DNA of 64,000 bases, from the NCBI GenBank assembly GCA_951213105.1, contig OX578138.1:69120537-69184536 (forward strand), written 5' to 3'. The notes under the pieces were generated by a model. It saw only the letters and a list, made by a program, of their open reading frames with translations. It was not told the origin of the DNA and searched no databases. The position numbers and the translations under genes were made by a program. This DNA comes from Amaurobius ferox. Its lineage: Eukaryota > Arthropoda > Arachnida > Araneae > Amaurobiidae. Positions 47,417 through 60,335 of this stretch are shown here, in pieces (position 1 is the stretch's first letter; every line of letters begins with the position of its first letter).

Positions 47417-47744
47417 CAGTAGCCCCTCGTTATATCGCGCTTGCCGGGAGACATGGCAAAATACGCGATATATCCGAATGCGCGATATATCGGGCGATAC
47501 GATAAAACTTATACTTTTATGAACATATGTAATAAAACTTTAGGAGCGAAAGTACAATAATAAAAAAGACAATAATAAAACCCTCATTCACACGACCCAC
47601 CGACGACTCATGTTGTAACACTCCAGTCTTGGGATAGCAAAAGAATGTAAACGAAAAATCAGAAAAAAAAATGGGAGACATAGCAGAAGCGCGATATATC
47701 CGAATGCGCGATATATTGAGGCGCGATATAAAGAGGGGTTATTG
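47417..47744. mobile_element. pogo/Tigger-like MITE
   Basis: CAGTAGCCCCTCGTTATATCG at the left is inverted as CGATATAAAGAGGGGTTATTG at the right, with TA on both sides (47415-47416 and 47745-47746). The 328-base interior has no transposase. GCGATATATCCGAATGCGCG occurs near both ends as subterminal repeats. The ends resemble pogo/Tigger-type termini, an assignment by terminal sequence only. Confidence 0.85.
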
Positions 47745-48935
47745 TATATGGAAAACTAAAATTGTGCCCTTACTTCTTTTCCAATTATCTACCATTATAT
47801 CAAAATTAAAATCCCTATTTCATCGGGAATATGTTTTTGTAGCATTTTACCTTTCGAATGTTTTCGTGTGGAGCACCCACCCCCTTAAATGAAATTTTTG
47901 ATAAACATTCTTCTTCTTGGATTTTTGTTAAACGATTAACCTATGTACCAAATTTCCAGCCTTTATCACATTTTAAAGGATACGTTTCTCATTTATTCAG
48001 CAAATTGAACATTCTTTTGTCCGGAAGAACCCCTTAAAGTTGCAGATATTGAAAAACTAAAATTATACACTTACTTTCTTCTAAACTATCTACCCGTACA
48101 CGAAATTTGAAATCTCTTTTTTATCCCGAAGCAATTTTTTATCAATTCACCTTTAGAACATTTTGTGGGGTGTACCCACCCCTAAAATGAACATTTTTGA
48201 AAAATTTCACAATTCTTGGATTTTTTATCAGATGATTGGTCCATATACGGAATCTCAAACCTCGATCCCATTTCAAAGGATGCGTATCTCATTTATTCCG
48301 AAAATTGAACATTTTGGTGTTCGGCACCCCCTAAAGTAGAACATATTGATAAACTAAAATTATACACTTTCTTGCTCCCAAATTATCTACCCGTATAACC
48401 AATTTGAAATTTATATTCCATCTCGAAGAATTTTTTTTATCAATTCACCTTTCGAACCTTTTTCTCTAGAGCACACCCTTAAACGAACATTTTTTATAAA
48501 TTCTATTCGTCTCGGGTGTTTTCATCAAATGTTTGACCATATACCACATTTCAAGCCTCTATCAAACTTTAAAAGAGTCGTTTCTCATTTATTAGGCAAA
48601 TCGAGTATTTTGGTGTGCAGCGCCCCCTTAAGTTAAAAATATTGAAAATCTGAAATTCCGCACTTTCTTTCATTCGAACGATTTACCAGTACACCAAATG
48701 CGAAGTCTCTGTATCAGAGCAAAGCATGCTTTTCTATCATTTCACTTTTCGAACGTTTTGTCGTGGAGCATCCCCTCTACAGAACATTTTCAAAAAATTC
48801 GATTTTTCCAGGGGGTTTCATCGAACGATCGACCCGTGTACCAAATTGCAAGTCTCTATCTACTTGGGAAATGTCTAAAAATGCGTGACAGGCGGACAAA
48901 CGGACACTTGGAAATTAGTATATATAGATAGATAG
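47745..48935. repeat. ~300-bp tandem repeat array, four units
   Basis: Units start with GAAAACTAAAATT at about 47750, 48050, 48350 and a diverged 48650. Each carries ATCTACC..., a TTTATC/CACCTTT segment, CACCCCC-type motif, TTGGATTTTT, CATATACC-type, TTTCTCATTTATT and CCCCTTAAAGT. The array ends in GGCGGACAAACGGACACTTGG and a (GATA)n run at 48922. Confidence 0.85.
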
Positions 48936-49670
48936 ATAACAGAAAATTTGATGCGGATAGCTCGTAACTTTACATATATAATGCAATTAATTTACTGCTT
49001 CCGAAGTAAATAAATTAAGTATAATATCCACGGCACAATATTTTTCACATTGAACTGTACATTTGGCGCCATTCCGGATGACAATATATAAAGCATTTTC
49101 GAAGTACACAATTAACTTATATTTAGCTCGACTCTAAATTGACAATTATCGATATTCATAGAATTCGCAGTAAGCAATACTGTCCATATATTAAAATATT
49201 TATCTCATATGTTCATCCATTTGGAGTCATTTTCGTTATTGTAGTATCATTTCTGCAAATTTAAATATAGTTTCTTCAGTCTGGGCAACATCCTCAAGTT
49301 GGCTAAATTTCGCAAAAAGATTAACTAAATTCACCTGATTTATCACCAAGAGTTCGTTACACAATGACGAAGAGAAGAGCTTGTCTTATATAGTAATGGC
49401 TATTGGCGAAATCATTGGTCATAAAAATACAAAATTATTAAGAGAGTATCTTTTCTCGTTTATGGAACACACTAAAACCAAGAAAGTTATGATAACAAAC
49501 TTTGCGCATAATTGTATATAAAATGTATTTTTCTAATTTATTTCCAGTCCAGAAAAATTTGACCCTAGTGAAATTTTTATAAAAGGAATATTCGATATTT
49601 AGAATCTTTGATCGATGAAAAGTTATTTAACTAAAATAACAATATTTTTATAGAAAATATCTCCGTAGTT
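48936..49670. other. No gene seen
   Basis: AT-rich DNA without coding or repeat-end signals. Confidence 0.5.
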
Positions 49671-49679
49671 TTTTACTTT

Positions 49680-50460
49680 ACAATACATGGCAATGTATAG
49701 GGAAAGTATTGGAATCATACCGAAAATCGCAACTCGAGTTTTCGACGGATCTACACGTTTCGAGACCTCTAGAATACGAGAAAACTATTTTTAGCGTGAC
49801 GTCTGTGTGTGTGTCTGTCTGTGTGTCTCTGCAATGTATGTATCCACTCTAACTCTAAAACTTATAGGCCGAATTTCATAAAATTTGGTAGGTAAGTCAC
49901 TTGGGTATGACTCTGGTGCTGATTAGTTTTTGGTACGATTCGTAAAAACAGAACCCGCCTTTTTTTGCGAAATGGCCTGTAAAAATTTCATGTATCCGAT
50001 TTAGCTAATTGACCAAATTTCACAAAATTTGGTAGATAAGTTACTTGTACGATACTCTGGTGCTGATTCGATTTTGGTATAATCGGAAAAGAACAACCTG
50101 CCTTTTTTACGAAATGGCCCTCAAAAATCGCCAAAATCTAAAAAAAGCTACGTATGTTCAAATATATCACTTAAATTCTTGTTTTATACGTAATTTTTTG
50201 ATGAAGAAAAGAATAAGAATAACTCTATTACTCTAGGACTAACCGTTCTCGAGATAATTGAGATTTTTCGCATTTAGTTATGCCACTTTTAGAAAAATGT
50301 CCAATTACCAAATAAAAACAGAAATTGAATTAAAAATGCAAATGTAGTGTTATTTTGTGCAATTAAACTCAATTTAATGAATTATTAAAGAAATAAAGAA
50401 AAAATGAATTTGAGTCTGCAGGGAAAGTCATGTGTTGCCCACATCAGATTTTTTTCACTA
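49680..50460 (+). repeat. GGAAAGT-family repeat, subfamily B, copy B3
   Basis: Landmarks in order: GGCAATGTATAGGGAAAGTA, ACTCGAGTTTTCGACGGATC, TTTTTAGCGTGACGTCTGTG, a CTGT/GT tract, two GCGAAATGGCC-type units, GTCTGCAGGGAAAGTCATGT and GCCCACATCAGATTTTTTT. This is the most complete, uninterrupted B copy in the window. Confidence 0.85.
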
Positions 50461-50607
50461 CAAGTATAATATCAAACAGTCTGAAGTATTGTTGATAAAT
50501 ACGATTGCGCAAATATATAGGAAAGAAACTCAATTTAAATAATTAAAGTATAGCTACCGGTTTATATTTCATTCAGAGAATCAATATTATTAAAAGCACA
50601 GCAAACA

Positions 50608-50968
50608 ATGAAGATTGGATATTGTGGTGTTTTATGTGTCGTTATGATTCGGCCATATAATGCACTGTTCGTTGGCGCACGGAGCAGCGCTAATATGTCC
50701 GTCCGGTCTCTCATATTCATGAGTCATGGCTCCCCATATGCATTACAATATCCGGGTCTTGAAGCTGGAATCGCCAGTTATGATGTTATATGCTTGTTCT
50801 CTACACGGTTTCCCCGCATTTGAACTACTGCTAGGATCCAATTCTGTGCGATGTCTTACAAATCACGCTCAGTGTTCCCGTGATAGGTTGAGTTGGCATA
50901 TTCTTCGCAACATGCTTGAGAAAGGCGGAAAGGGCTCTCTTTTTACTATCGCATGCTATGAAATATAG
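50608..50968 (+). pseudogene. Unrecognised coding-like segment
   Basis: Two overlapping frames (50608-50823 and 50726-50968) read sensible protein, for example MIRPYNALFVGARSSANM and then, one frame over, HGFPAFELLLGSNSVRCLTN and AQCSRDRLSWHILRNMLEKG. Base composition is GC-richer than the flanks. The change of frame near 50790 suggests a frameshifted relic. The family was not recognised; it could be a host exon or retroelement gag. Confidence 0.35.
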
Positions 50969-50989
50969 TATAAAGAAAGTGTGAGACCA

Positions 50990-51905
50990 GAGATTGCTCT
51001 CACATGACACACTTTTATTTGAGTATTTATGGTGGCCAGAACGGCAAAGAAAGCGGTAGTCTGGCTGGCACCGGGGTTTATGACAACGTGAACTTTAAGG
51101 TCATAATACTATAAATTTAGGGGTGCCAGACCAGAGGGGCTGAGAGGGGCCTTGCTTAATGTGAAATGATGCCATTGGGTTGAGAAGAACCAATGGGCGC
51201 CAAGGGGAAGAAGGGCGGAGCTACCCCCCCCCCCCCCCCCGCCGAGGGAACCATAGCAGACGAAAAGAAAAGGAGTGCAGTTGTAGACGAAATCAGTTGT
51301 AGACGAAATCAGATGGAGACAACGAGAAGCAGGGATGGAGATCAGACATGACGAGAAGATGATCCAATTTTGACTAGAGCACGAGTAGAAAAAAAATGAA
51401 AAACCTAACAGATTTGTAGAGTGTCCCGTAGAGGTGATCTATATGCGAGTGCATTAAAAGTACGAGTAGGAGCCACACACCACAGAGTTATGGCAGTACT
51501 TTCAGCACTAAGACTGATGCAAGCCTTTGAGAGATGATAAGCCCAAGACTAAACTAGAAGGTATGTGCTCAGATTATCACAGGTCCTAGACACTATCATA
51601 AATCTAATAATTCTGGTCTCATATGTCCCCTCGCTAAAATAATTAATGAAAATTGATGTTATTGATAAATTGATGTTGTTAATAAATGATATTGTTTAAG
51701 TTTAAATAGTCTAATCTTTTTATATTAATTAATAATTCTTTTCAGGACTTGCACAAAAGGTAGAAATAATTGGAGGGTTTATTGCGGCACAACAACGAGC
51801 AATGTACGTTTAAATGTTAATTCCACTATATATGAATTTACGGCAATGTTAAGGTGATTAAAAATAATGAATTTAATAATTAAAAGTGTTACTTCAAACT
51901 TAATT
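50990..51905 (+). repeat. Long dispersed repeat E, copy 2
   Basis: Co-linear with 40643-41575, with about 10-15% differences and small indels by eye. A run of about 18 C lies at 51224-51240, where the other copy has a shorter C-rich stretch. Confidence 0.8.
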
Positions 51906-51909
51906 TAAT

Positions 51910-52440
51910 TATACGCCACAGAAAGTAATGTTTTCACGAAATTATCGACTTCGAGTTTCTAGGCTATTATATCTTTTAGGACCTCCAGACTATTTTTGAC
52001 GGTATTTAGAGTGATGACCGCCTGTCTGTGATCGATATATTACGTACGCAATACATGTAGCAAATAATCATGTATTTTCATAAAACTTTGTCAGGATTTT
52101 TTTTTTAAATCTAAAACTAGATGTGATTTTATGAAATTCGAGCAAAAACTGCGATATTTATTCGAAATTTTATATTGCCTTAACATGGCAGCAGACTTCA
52201 AACTTTGACATAATTATGCATAAAAAGGATTATTTATGGCTCAACGATTAAGAAACTTGGCAGTTTCAATCAACGTATTGAAAAATAACTGTGATACAAT
52301 ATTTGTGTATGTGGCGTAATTTGCGTTTGTCAAACATAGTATCAAACGAAATATTTTTTCAATCCCTTTAAAATAATAACAGGCCATAATTGATTATTGG
52401 GACCTGATATTTTTAATTTTTCTTGTAAATTCAGAACAAA
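51910..52440 (+). repeat. Dispersed repeat C, copy 2
   Basis: Co-linear with 45330-45930. It follows copy 2 of repeat E after a few bases. Confidence 0.65.
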
Positions 52441-52470
52441 ATTTCACCATCTATTTAAAAAGGAATTCTG

Positions 52471-52546
52471 GTATAAGAACATCGAGGTATACGAACATCT
52501 GGTATAAGAACATCGTGGTATACGAACATCTGGTATAAGAACATCA
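52471..52546. repeat. 31-bp minisatellite, about 2.5 copies
   Basis: GGTATAAGAACATCG then GGTATACGAACATC recurs at 52471 and 52500, with a partial third unit. The two halves of the unit are themselves similar, suggesting a ~15-base ancestral repeat. Confidence 0.85.
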
Positions 52547-52559
52547 CTGCCCGGTCGAA

Positions 52560-52990
52560 ATTCGTATTATAAATACTGAGCACTTTATCTATTACTGAGC
52601 ACTTTATCTTAGCCAATAGGACGATATCCTTTTGTTCTACCATTGAAATGGAATGCCTTGAATTCTCATTCTTCAGATTTTAAATCGAAATGTAACTATA
52701 TATATATATGAAACTGCATAAAAATTAAAAGTTTTATTCCCACTAAAGGACAATTTTAACACATATGTAAAAAGTCTGGACATTTTCGAGCGTGAAAAAC
52801 CCATCAACAGAGACAGCTGCCTGAAAAAGATACATTGTGCTTTTATACAAAGCAAACAATGAACAAAATTTGAATATTATCAATGGACAAATAACACAAA
52901 GAAATACACAGGTATAAATAAACAAATATACGTACATGTTATGAAAAAATGTTCGATTTTAATATTAGATTATGAATAAACTGGGAGTGT
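52560..52990. other. No gene seen
   Basis: AT-rich DNA with a short TA run near 52700. Confidence 0.5.
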
Positions 52991-52994
52991 ACAT

Positions 52995-55707
52995 TGTTTT
53001 TAACACTTTACAACAAAATTGAAAAGTGTTTATGATTTTGTTCGTTCCGTCTGCATGTGTGTCTGTCAGTCTGTCTGTCCGTTACCCTGATAACTGCCGT
53101 AAAAATGACTTAATCAAAATGAAAATTTAGTATGTTGTTCAGACGGTCTGTGGAACCTATGGGAATATAAATGAACAATATCGCCCAATTAGTTTTGGAT
53201 TGAACCTGGGTTAAAAAAAAGAAATACATAGAACCCCATCCGACTAATTTTTCAAACATTTTTTTAGCGGATTTAAAATTCACAAATTGCTTCAAAAATT
53301 TTGGAAAATATTCAAATTATTCCATAAAATATATAAAAACAATTTCAGCAAATTATATTCAGTAGTTTTTTAAATAAAAATTAAAATGATAATTACACCT
53401 CTTATATGAAGCGATCAAGTGACCATTATATGAAGAAATCACGTGACTCACTTCAAAGTAAATATGGCATCCATCTTGTGCCAAAATCGTGATTTTTAAA
53501 GTTCTTTTTAATTCATATTGAGTGTGGCATCCGTTCAAAAACCGCTTTATTTTTGCTTAGATTCTGTGCATCTACATACTGAAACAACGCAATGACAATA
53601 TATTTGAGTTTAAATGATCATCCCAATTTGATTATTTATACAACGAAGCCTATTTTTTACTTGTGGAAAATGTAAACAGCAAAATATGTAGAAAGAGTTG
53701 TATGAGAATTGCTGCATTTCTTTAAAGCAAAATTATTTAGCTCATGGAGTATGTATAACTGATATGAATGAAATATTCATTGATTTTACAGAGAGAAGGA
53801 CGATTTTTTCGATGAAGCTTTAAGCATAGAGTTTAATTACTTGTACCTCCATTGTCTTAAGTTTTTAAATCAAATAAATTATTATAGTATTGTGATGAAT
53901 GAAATGAATGGAAAAATGTTTGTGAATAAAATGCTGCTTTTATAGAAAGAGTCAGGCGTGTTATATTTCGATGGTGTCATTTGTTTTCGATGAAGTTTTC
54001 AAATATAATAAATTATTGTAGTACTATGATAATTTTAAAAACATTACCGAGGAATGCATCGCATTTTAGAGATGTGTAAACCGGGCAATTTACATTTCAA
54101 TGCCATCATTTGAATAAAGTTCATTTTTTTTCGATGAAGTTTCAAGTTTTCAAATATAATAAATTAAGTAGTATTGTGATAATTTTTAACACTTTACAAC
54201 AAAGTTGAAAAGTGTTTATGACTTTGTTCATTCTGTCTGTCTGTCTGTCTGTCTGTCCGTTAGCACGATAACTGCGTAAAAATGACTTAATCAAAATGAA
54301 ATTTTAGTATGTTGTTCAGACGGTCTGTAGGACCGATGGGAATATAAATGAATAATATCACCTAATTATTTTTGGATTGAACCCGGGTTTAAAAAATGAA
54401 ATACATTGAACCCTATGGGACCTAATTTTTCAAACAATTTTTAAACGGATTTAAAATTCACAAATTGCTTCGAAAATTTTAGGTGATATTCAAATTGTTC
54501 CATATAATGTATAAAAGAAATTCAGCAAAATATATTCAGTGGTTTTTTAAATAAAAATTAAAATAATAATTACACCTCTTATATGAAGCGATCACGTGAC
54601 CATGAAATGAAAAGATCACGTGACCCACTTCAAATTGAAATATGGCATCCATCTTGTCTCAAAATCGTGATTTTTAAAGTTCTTTTTAATTCATATTGAG
54701 TGTTGTATCCGCCCTAAAACCGCTTTATTTTTGCTTAAATTCTGTGTATCTACATACTGAAACAAAGCAATTACAATATATTTCAGTTGAGATGATTATC
54801 CAAATTTGATTATTTCTACAACGAAGCCTATTTTTCACGTATGTAAAATGTAAATAGCAAAATGAGCAGAATGAGTTATATAAGAATTGCTATATTTCTT
54901 TAACGCAAAATTATATAACCTATAGAGTCTGCATGGCTGATATGAATGACATATTCATTGATTTTACAGACAGAAGGAGGATTTTTTTCGATGAAATTTT
55001 AAGCATAGAGTTTGATTACTGGTAGCTGCATGGTCTTAATTTTTAAATAAAATAAATTATTATTGTATTGTGATGAATGAAATGAATGGGAAAATCTTAT
55101 GCATGAAATGCTGCTTTTATAGAGAGAGCCAGGCGTGTTATTTTTTCTATGACGTCATTTGAATGAATTTCAGTTGTTTTCGATGAAGTTTTAAAATATA
55201 ATAAATTATCGTTGTATTATGATAATTTTAAAAATATTACCAAGGAATGTATCGCATTTTAGAGATATTTAAATAAAATTGCATTGAAGTTGGAAAATGT
55301 TTCATAATCAATGCTTTAAGCATGATTGTTAATTTTGAAAATAGATCAGCAAAACATTATTTAGCGAAAATTTAGTATAACACGATGATTAAGGTCCTAA
55401 AACAAAATCAGTAAACAAAACAGTTATAAATATAAAGATGAAATGACAAATGAAACATAAAACATGTACGAAAATACCTTATTTCCACTTGGGCAGGTCC
55501 TGTTTAAAGATTTGTCAGTATTGACAATGGTGGACACGGGAAGTGTGGTTAATATACTTGATGAGAAATTCTTCCAAAAGATTAAAAATGAATTGAAAGT
55601 AAAATTGTGTACACTACAAGAAGAGAGACGTTAAAAACGTGTACAAATAAAACATTCCTTTTTAACACTTTACAACACAGTTGAAAAGTGTTTATGACCT
55701 TGTTCAT

Positions 55708-55740
<33 letters not shown>

Positions 55741-57100
55741 GTGTCTGTCTGTCTATCTGTCTGTTAGCACGATAACTGCCATAAAAATGACTTAATCAAA
55801 ATGAAATTTCAGTATGTTGTTCACACGGTCTATTCAGACCTATGGGAATATAAATGAATAATGTCACCCAATTAGTTTTGGATTGAACCCGGGTTGAAAA
55901 AATGAAATACATTGAACCCAATGGGATCTAATTTTTCAAAAAATTTTTAAGAGGATTTAAAATTCACAAATTGCTTCGAAAGTTTTATGAAATATTCAAA
56001 TTATCCCATGAAATATATGAAAAAAAATTCAGCAAAATATATTTAGTTGTTTTTTAAATAAAAATTAAAATAATAATTACACCTCTTATATGAAGCGATC
56101 GCGTGACCATTATATGAAGAGATCATGTGATCCACTTCAAAATAAAATATGGCATCCATCTTGTCTCAAAATAGTGATTTTTAAAATTCTTTTTAATTCA
56201 TTTTGAGTGTTGTATCCGTCCTAAAACCGCTTTATTTTTGCTTAAATTCTCTGCATCTGCATACTGAAACTACGCAATTACAACTTAGTTGAGTTTAAAT
56301 GAGCATCTAAATTTGATTATTTCTACAACGAAATCTACTTTTCACTTTTGGAAAATGTAAATACCAAAAGATGTAGAATGAGTTGTATAAGAATTGCTGC
56401 ATTTCTTCGCAAAATTATTTAGCTCATGGAGTCTGCAATATAGCTGATATGGATGAAACATTCATTGATTTTACATAGAGAAGCATACGTTTTTTTGATG
56501 AAGTTTTAAACATAGTTAAATTACTTATACCTCCATGGTTTTAATATATTTAATTAAATCAGTTATTATAGTATTGTGATGAATGAAATGAATGGAAAAA
56601 ATTTTATCATTGAAATGCTGCTTTTATTTAAAGAGCCAGGCGATTTATATTTCGATGTCGTCATTTGAAAAAGTTCATTTGTTTTCGATTAAGTTTTGAA
56701 ATATAATAAATTATTGTAGTATTATGATAATTTTAAAAACATTACCGATGAATGCAACGCAGTTTAGAAATGTTTTAACCAGGCAATTTTTATTTCAATG
56801 CCATCATTTGAATGAAGTTCATTTTTTTCGATGAAGTTTTAAGTTTTCAAATATAATAAATTAATGTAGTATTATGTTAATTTTAAAAATATTACCGAGG
56901 AATGAATCGCATTTTAGAGATGTTTAAATAAAACTGCATTGAAGTTGGAAAGTGTTTCATAATCAATGTTTTATGCATGATTGATCTTTCTTGTTTAAAT
57001 ATTACCGAGGCATCTATCGCATTTTAGAGATGTTTAAATAAAATTGCATTGAAGTTGGAAAGCGTTTCATAATCAATGCTTTATGCATGATGGATCTTTC
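52995..57100. repeat. Tandem array D, three units of about 1.2-1.5 kb
   Basis: Each unit opens with TTAACACTTTACAACA (about 52999, 54186 and 55660), followed by AAAAGTGTTTATGA, a CTGT microsatellite, GATAACTGC, AAAAATGACTTAATCAAAATG, GTTGTTCAGACGGTCTG, GATCACGTGAC, ATGGCATCCATCTTGT and later GATTTTACAGA and AATGCTGCTTTTAT. The ends are partial duplications (CATTTTAGAGATGTTTAAAT at 56923 and 57024). The second unit is followed by about 340 bases not shared with the others. No gene of its own. Confidence 0.88.
55512..55634 (+). pseudogene. Retroviral-type aspartic protease fragment
   Basis: A 40-codon frame ending in TAA reads LTMVDTGSVVNILDEKFF followed by a lysine-rich stretch. D-T-G-S with a hydrophobic run before it and N-I-L-D-E after it is the active-site flap start of LTR-retrotransposon proteases. 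It lies in the non-shared segment between units 2 and 3 of array D. Nothing of gag, RT or integrase is recognisable nearby, so it is a small relic. Confidence 0.6.
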
Positions 57101-57109
57101 TTGTTTTTC

Positions 57110-57880
57110 TTTCAGTAATCAAATTTCATTTTTTCTTAAGGTTATGTGGAGTCTTGGCTCTCTTAGTTTTGAGACTAAAATACTCCAAACTAACATGATC
57201 TAATTGTTATTTGATCAACATGAAAGCCAGATCTCATTTTGTATGAAGATTATGTGGAGTCTCGATGCATATATGAATGATCATTATTATGAGATTCACT
57301 GGAGTTTTAACTACGAATAGTGCACTTAGTACGCCACGCGAGAATCGATGGGTTAATATTGTCTTCGGAGTAAAATGTTTATTTTTATTTCGTAAATTTA
57401 TAAGGCTTTCATACTTTAGAGATAGTGACACAAGCAAATATCGTATCCCGTTATACGATTTTGAACTGCATTTATTTTAGAAGAGTCTCAAAAACAATTA
57501 GATCATGTTAGTTTTGAGACTAAAATACTCCTAACTAACATGATCTATTTGTTATTTGATCCACATAACCATCAGACCTCATTTTGTCTGATGATTACGT
57601 GGAGTCTCGATGCATATATGAACGATCATTATTATGTGAGTCACTGGAGTTTTAACGCCAAATGGCGCACTTAGTAAGCGGCGCGAGCGTCGACGGGTTA
57701 ATATTGTCTTCGGAGTAAAATGTTTATTTTTATTTCGTAAATTTATAGGGCTTTCATAATTTTAGAGATAGTGGCAAAAGCAAATATCGCATCACGTTAT
57801 ACGATATTGAATTGCATTTATTATAGAGGGGTCTCAAAAAACAAATAGAACACGTTAGTTTGAAGACTCAAGTAATGATT
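57110..57880. repeat. ~354-bp tandem duplication
   Basis: Two copies, about 57150-57510 and 57510-57870. Shared segments include TTTTGAGACTAAAATACTCC, AACATGATCTA, GTGGAGTCTCGATGCATATA, GGAGTTTTAAC, GGGTTAATATTGTCTTCGGA and AAGCAAATATCG. The 67-codon ORFs on either strand are not conserved as frames between the copies. Confidence 0.88.
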
Positions 57881-58294
57881 GGGTCCATTTGTTTAGAAAC
57901 TCATACAAAGATTAAATCAAGCTCAAAGAGGGAAAACATTCAGAAGAACATTAAGACAGACATACTATAGGACAGACGGATGCCTAAATTTTAAGTGGTA
58001 CCATACCAAAGCTATCCTGCAAAGCTTTATGAAATTCAGTACAACAGTTGTCCCATGATGATGATACAAACAAGGGAATTTTCAATTTTATTTATATAGA
58101 TTTGCTGAGCAGACGAAATTGTAAATTTTTTCTTTTCAAAAGTTTTTAGTTGTCTTAAAATATATTCATTAAAAAAATCCCACAGTTAGCAAATTTACAA
58201 GCATTGGTCATGTTGCCAGGCGATTGATACAAATCACGAAATATCTTCCCTCTTCAGACTCCGTTTCCTTATAATACTTCTTAAAACACTATAA
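57881..58294. other. No gene seen
   Basis: AT-rich DNA. No recognisable features. Confidence 0.5.
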
Positions 58295-59272
58295 AAAATC
58301 TGATGTCGGCAACACATGACTTTCCTTATATAATGCAATGAATATACTACTTTTACAGTTAAAGAAATGTTATTCTTATAGTAGATACTTATATTCTTTC
58401 CAAGATATTGAATTTCCGTCAATGAGTCGTCATTTTCATTGATTTAGCGTCATTTTCATTGATTTAGCGTCATTTTTATCCATTTGGCCATATTTTTATT
58501 AATCTAGCAGCATTTAAAAAAGTCGCCAAGCTGGCGACATTCCACCAAATTCGCCGCCAAAATCTCGGCAAGCGTTATGGAGGGTAAAATAAGTTATTCT
58601 TACAGCAGATAAATGACTATTGGCGTTCAAATACAAAAGTATTACTCAAAGCATCTTATTTCATGAATGGAACGAGCTAGATCCACGAGAATAATGTCAC
58701 CCAATTTATCGCATGGAATTACATATGAAAAGTGAACATGTTTCTCAATAAGAAATATTTTTCTTTATTTTATATGATTTTTTGATATTTTTCTTTAAAT
58801 ATATGCAATACCTCAAGAACGGTTCATGTTAGCGTTTTAAATTTATGTCAATCGTTTTCTAATGAAAATTTACATAAGAAATGTCTATTTGCGTAACTTT
58901 ATTAAAGGTTTTGATTCTTTGACGATTTTTTGAAAATTTCACTCGAAAATTTAGGGGGGTTTTGAACATTCGATTGCTTAAAAAACAATAGGCTTCCAGT
59001 GTTTACAGATTGTAATTTTTGTACCAAATTTCGTTCAAATCGGCCCATCCATTCGTCAGTTATCGTCTTTACAGACTCACTGACACACACACACAAACAC
59101 ACGCATGCACGTACTTTCACACACACACACACACACACAGAGACATCACTTTAAAAATGTTCGATTGGCGATCAGGGATGCTTGAAGCGTGCTCTCCCGT
59201 CGAAAACTCGAATTCGAATTTTCGATCCCGTCACAGTACTTTCCTTATACATTATGTCTATAAGGAAAGTAA
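58295..59272 (-). repeat. GGAAAGT-family repeat, subfamily A, copy A2
   Basis: In minus orientation. Landmarks by position: CTGATGTCGGCAACACATGA with CTTTCCTTATATAATG (58299), the GTCGCCAAGCTGGCGACATT segment (58533), TCGTTTTCTAAT (58850), CAATAGGCTTCCAGTGTTTA, a (CA)n tract (59080-59140), TCTCCCGTCGAAAACTCG and the terminal TTCCTTATACATTATG to TATAAGGAAAGT. Ends in the palindromic terminus facing A3. Confidence 0.85.
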
Positions 59273-59280
59273 AAATTTAT

Positions 59281-59428
59281 GTATTTTTGCTTTCCTTATA
59301 TACATAATGTATAAGGAAAGTATTGTGACGGGGTCGAAAATTCGAAATTGAGTTTTCGACGGGAGAGCATGTTTCAAGTATCCCTGATCACGAATGGAAC
59401 ATTTCTGAAGTGATATGTGTGTGTGTGT

Positions 59429-59476
<48 letters not shown>

Positions 59477-59830
59477 TTCATATGTAATACCATGCTATAA
59501 ATTTGGTGACATCATTCTCGTGGATCTAGCTAGTTCCATTCATGAGAAAAGATACTTTGAGTAATCCTTTTGTGTTTGAACGCCAATAGTCATTTATCTG
59601 CTGTAAGAATAACTTATTTCTCCGTCCATAACGCTTGGCGAGATATTGGCGACGAATTTGGCGGAATGTCGAATCAATGAAAATGACAACTAATTGAAGA
59701 AAATTCAATATCTTAGAAAGAATATAAGTATCTGCTATAAGAATAACATTTTTTTCAATTGTAAAAGTAGTAAATTCCTATGCATTATATAAGGAAAGTC
59801 ATGTGCTGTCCACATCAGATTTTCTTGAAA
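59281..59830 (+). repeat. GGAAAGT-family repeat, subfamily A, copy A3 (internally deleted)
   Basis: Plus orientation, head to head with A2. Starts CTTTCCTTATATACATAATG to AAGGAAAGTATTGTGACGG, has a (GT)n tract (59418-59471), lacks the middle ~350 bases, and ends AAGGAAAGTCATGTGCTGTC with CACATCAGATTTTC. Confidence 0.82.
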
Positions 59831-60330
59831 ATAGTCTCAATGGGAAATAACTGTAAAATTTAAATTTAATACATATAAGTCTCAGTTTCATCTTCCATAT
59901 ATTATATTCTAATGCGCAATAAAATATAATGGCTCTCCGAATCTATGGCAATTTATTTTGCATATAAGGAAAGATAAAACTTTCTAAGCACCTAAACGGT
60001 CCGTACTTAAACAGCTATAGCCTCTTAACGGAATAAAACTCGAAAGCTTAGCTGCATACAAGATATTATTCAGCAATCAAGAAAATCTGCGCCATTTCCA
60101 TATGGCTGAACAGTGGTTTAGAGCATAGATGACCTATCGATACATTTGTGTATGATAATTAGTATATATCGATAGAGTTGCTTCCAATATGTATCGCATC
60201 AACAATTTTTCTCATGAGAAAAATGCAATAAAAATAACTGGATTAAATGCATTTTTAAACAACTTTTTAAAGGCAAATGAATGGTTTTAAGAATTTTTGC
60301 GAATAAAAGTAAAGTATTAATATTAGTAAT
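59831..60330. other. No gene seen
   Basis: AT-rich DNA between two A repeats. No recognisable feature. Confidence 0.5.
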
Positions 60331-60335
60331 GCAAT

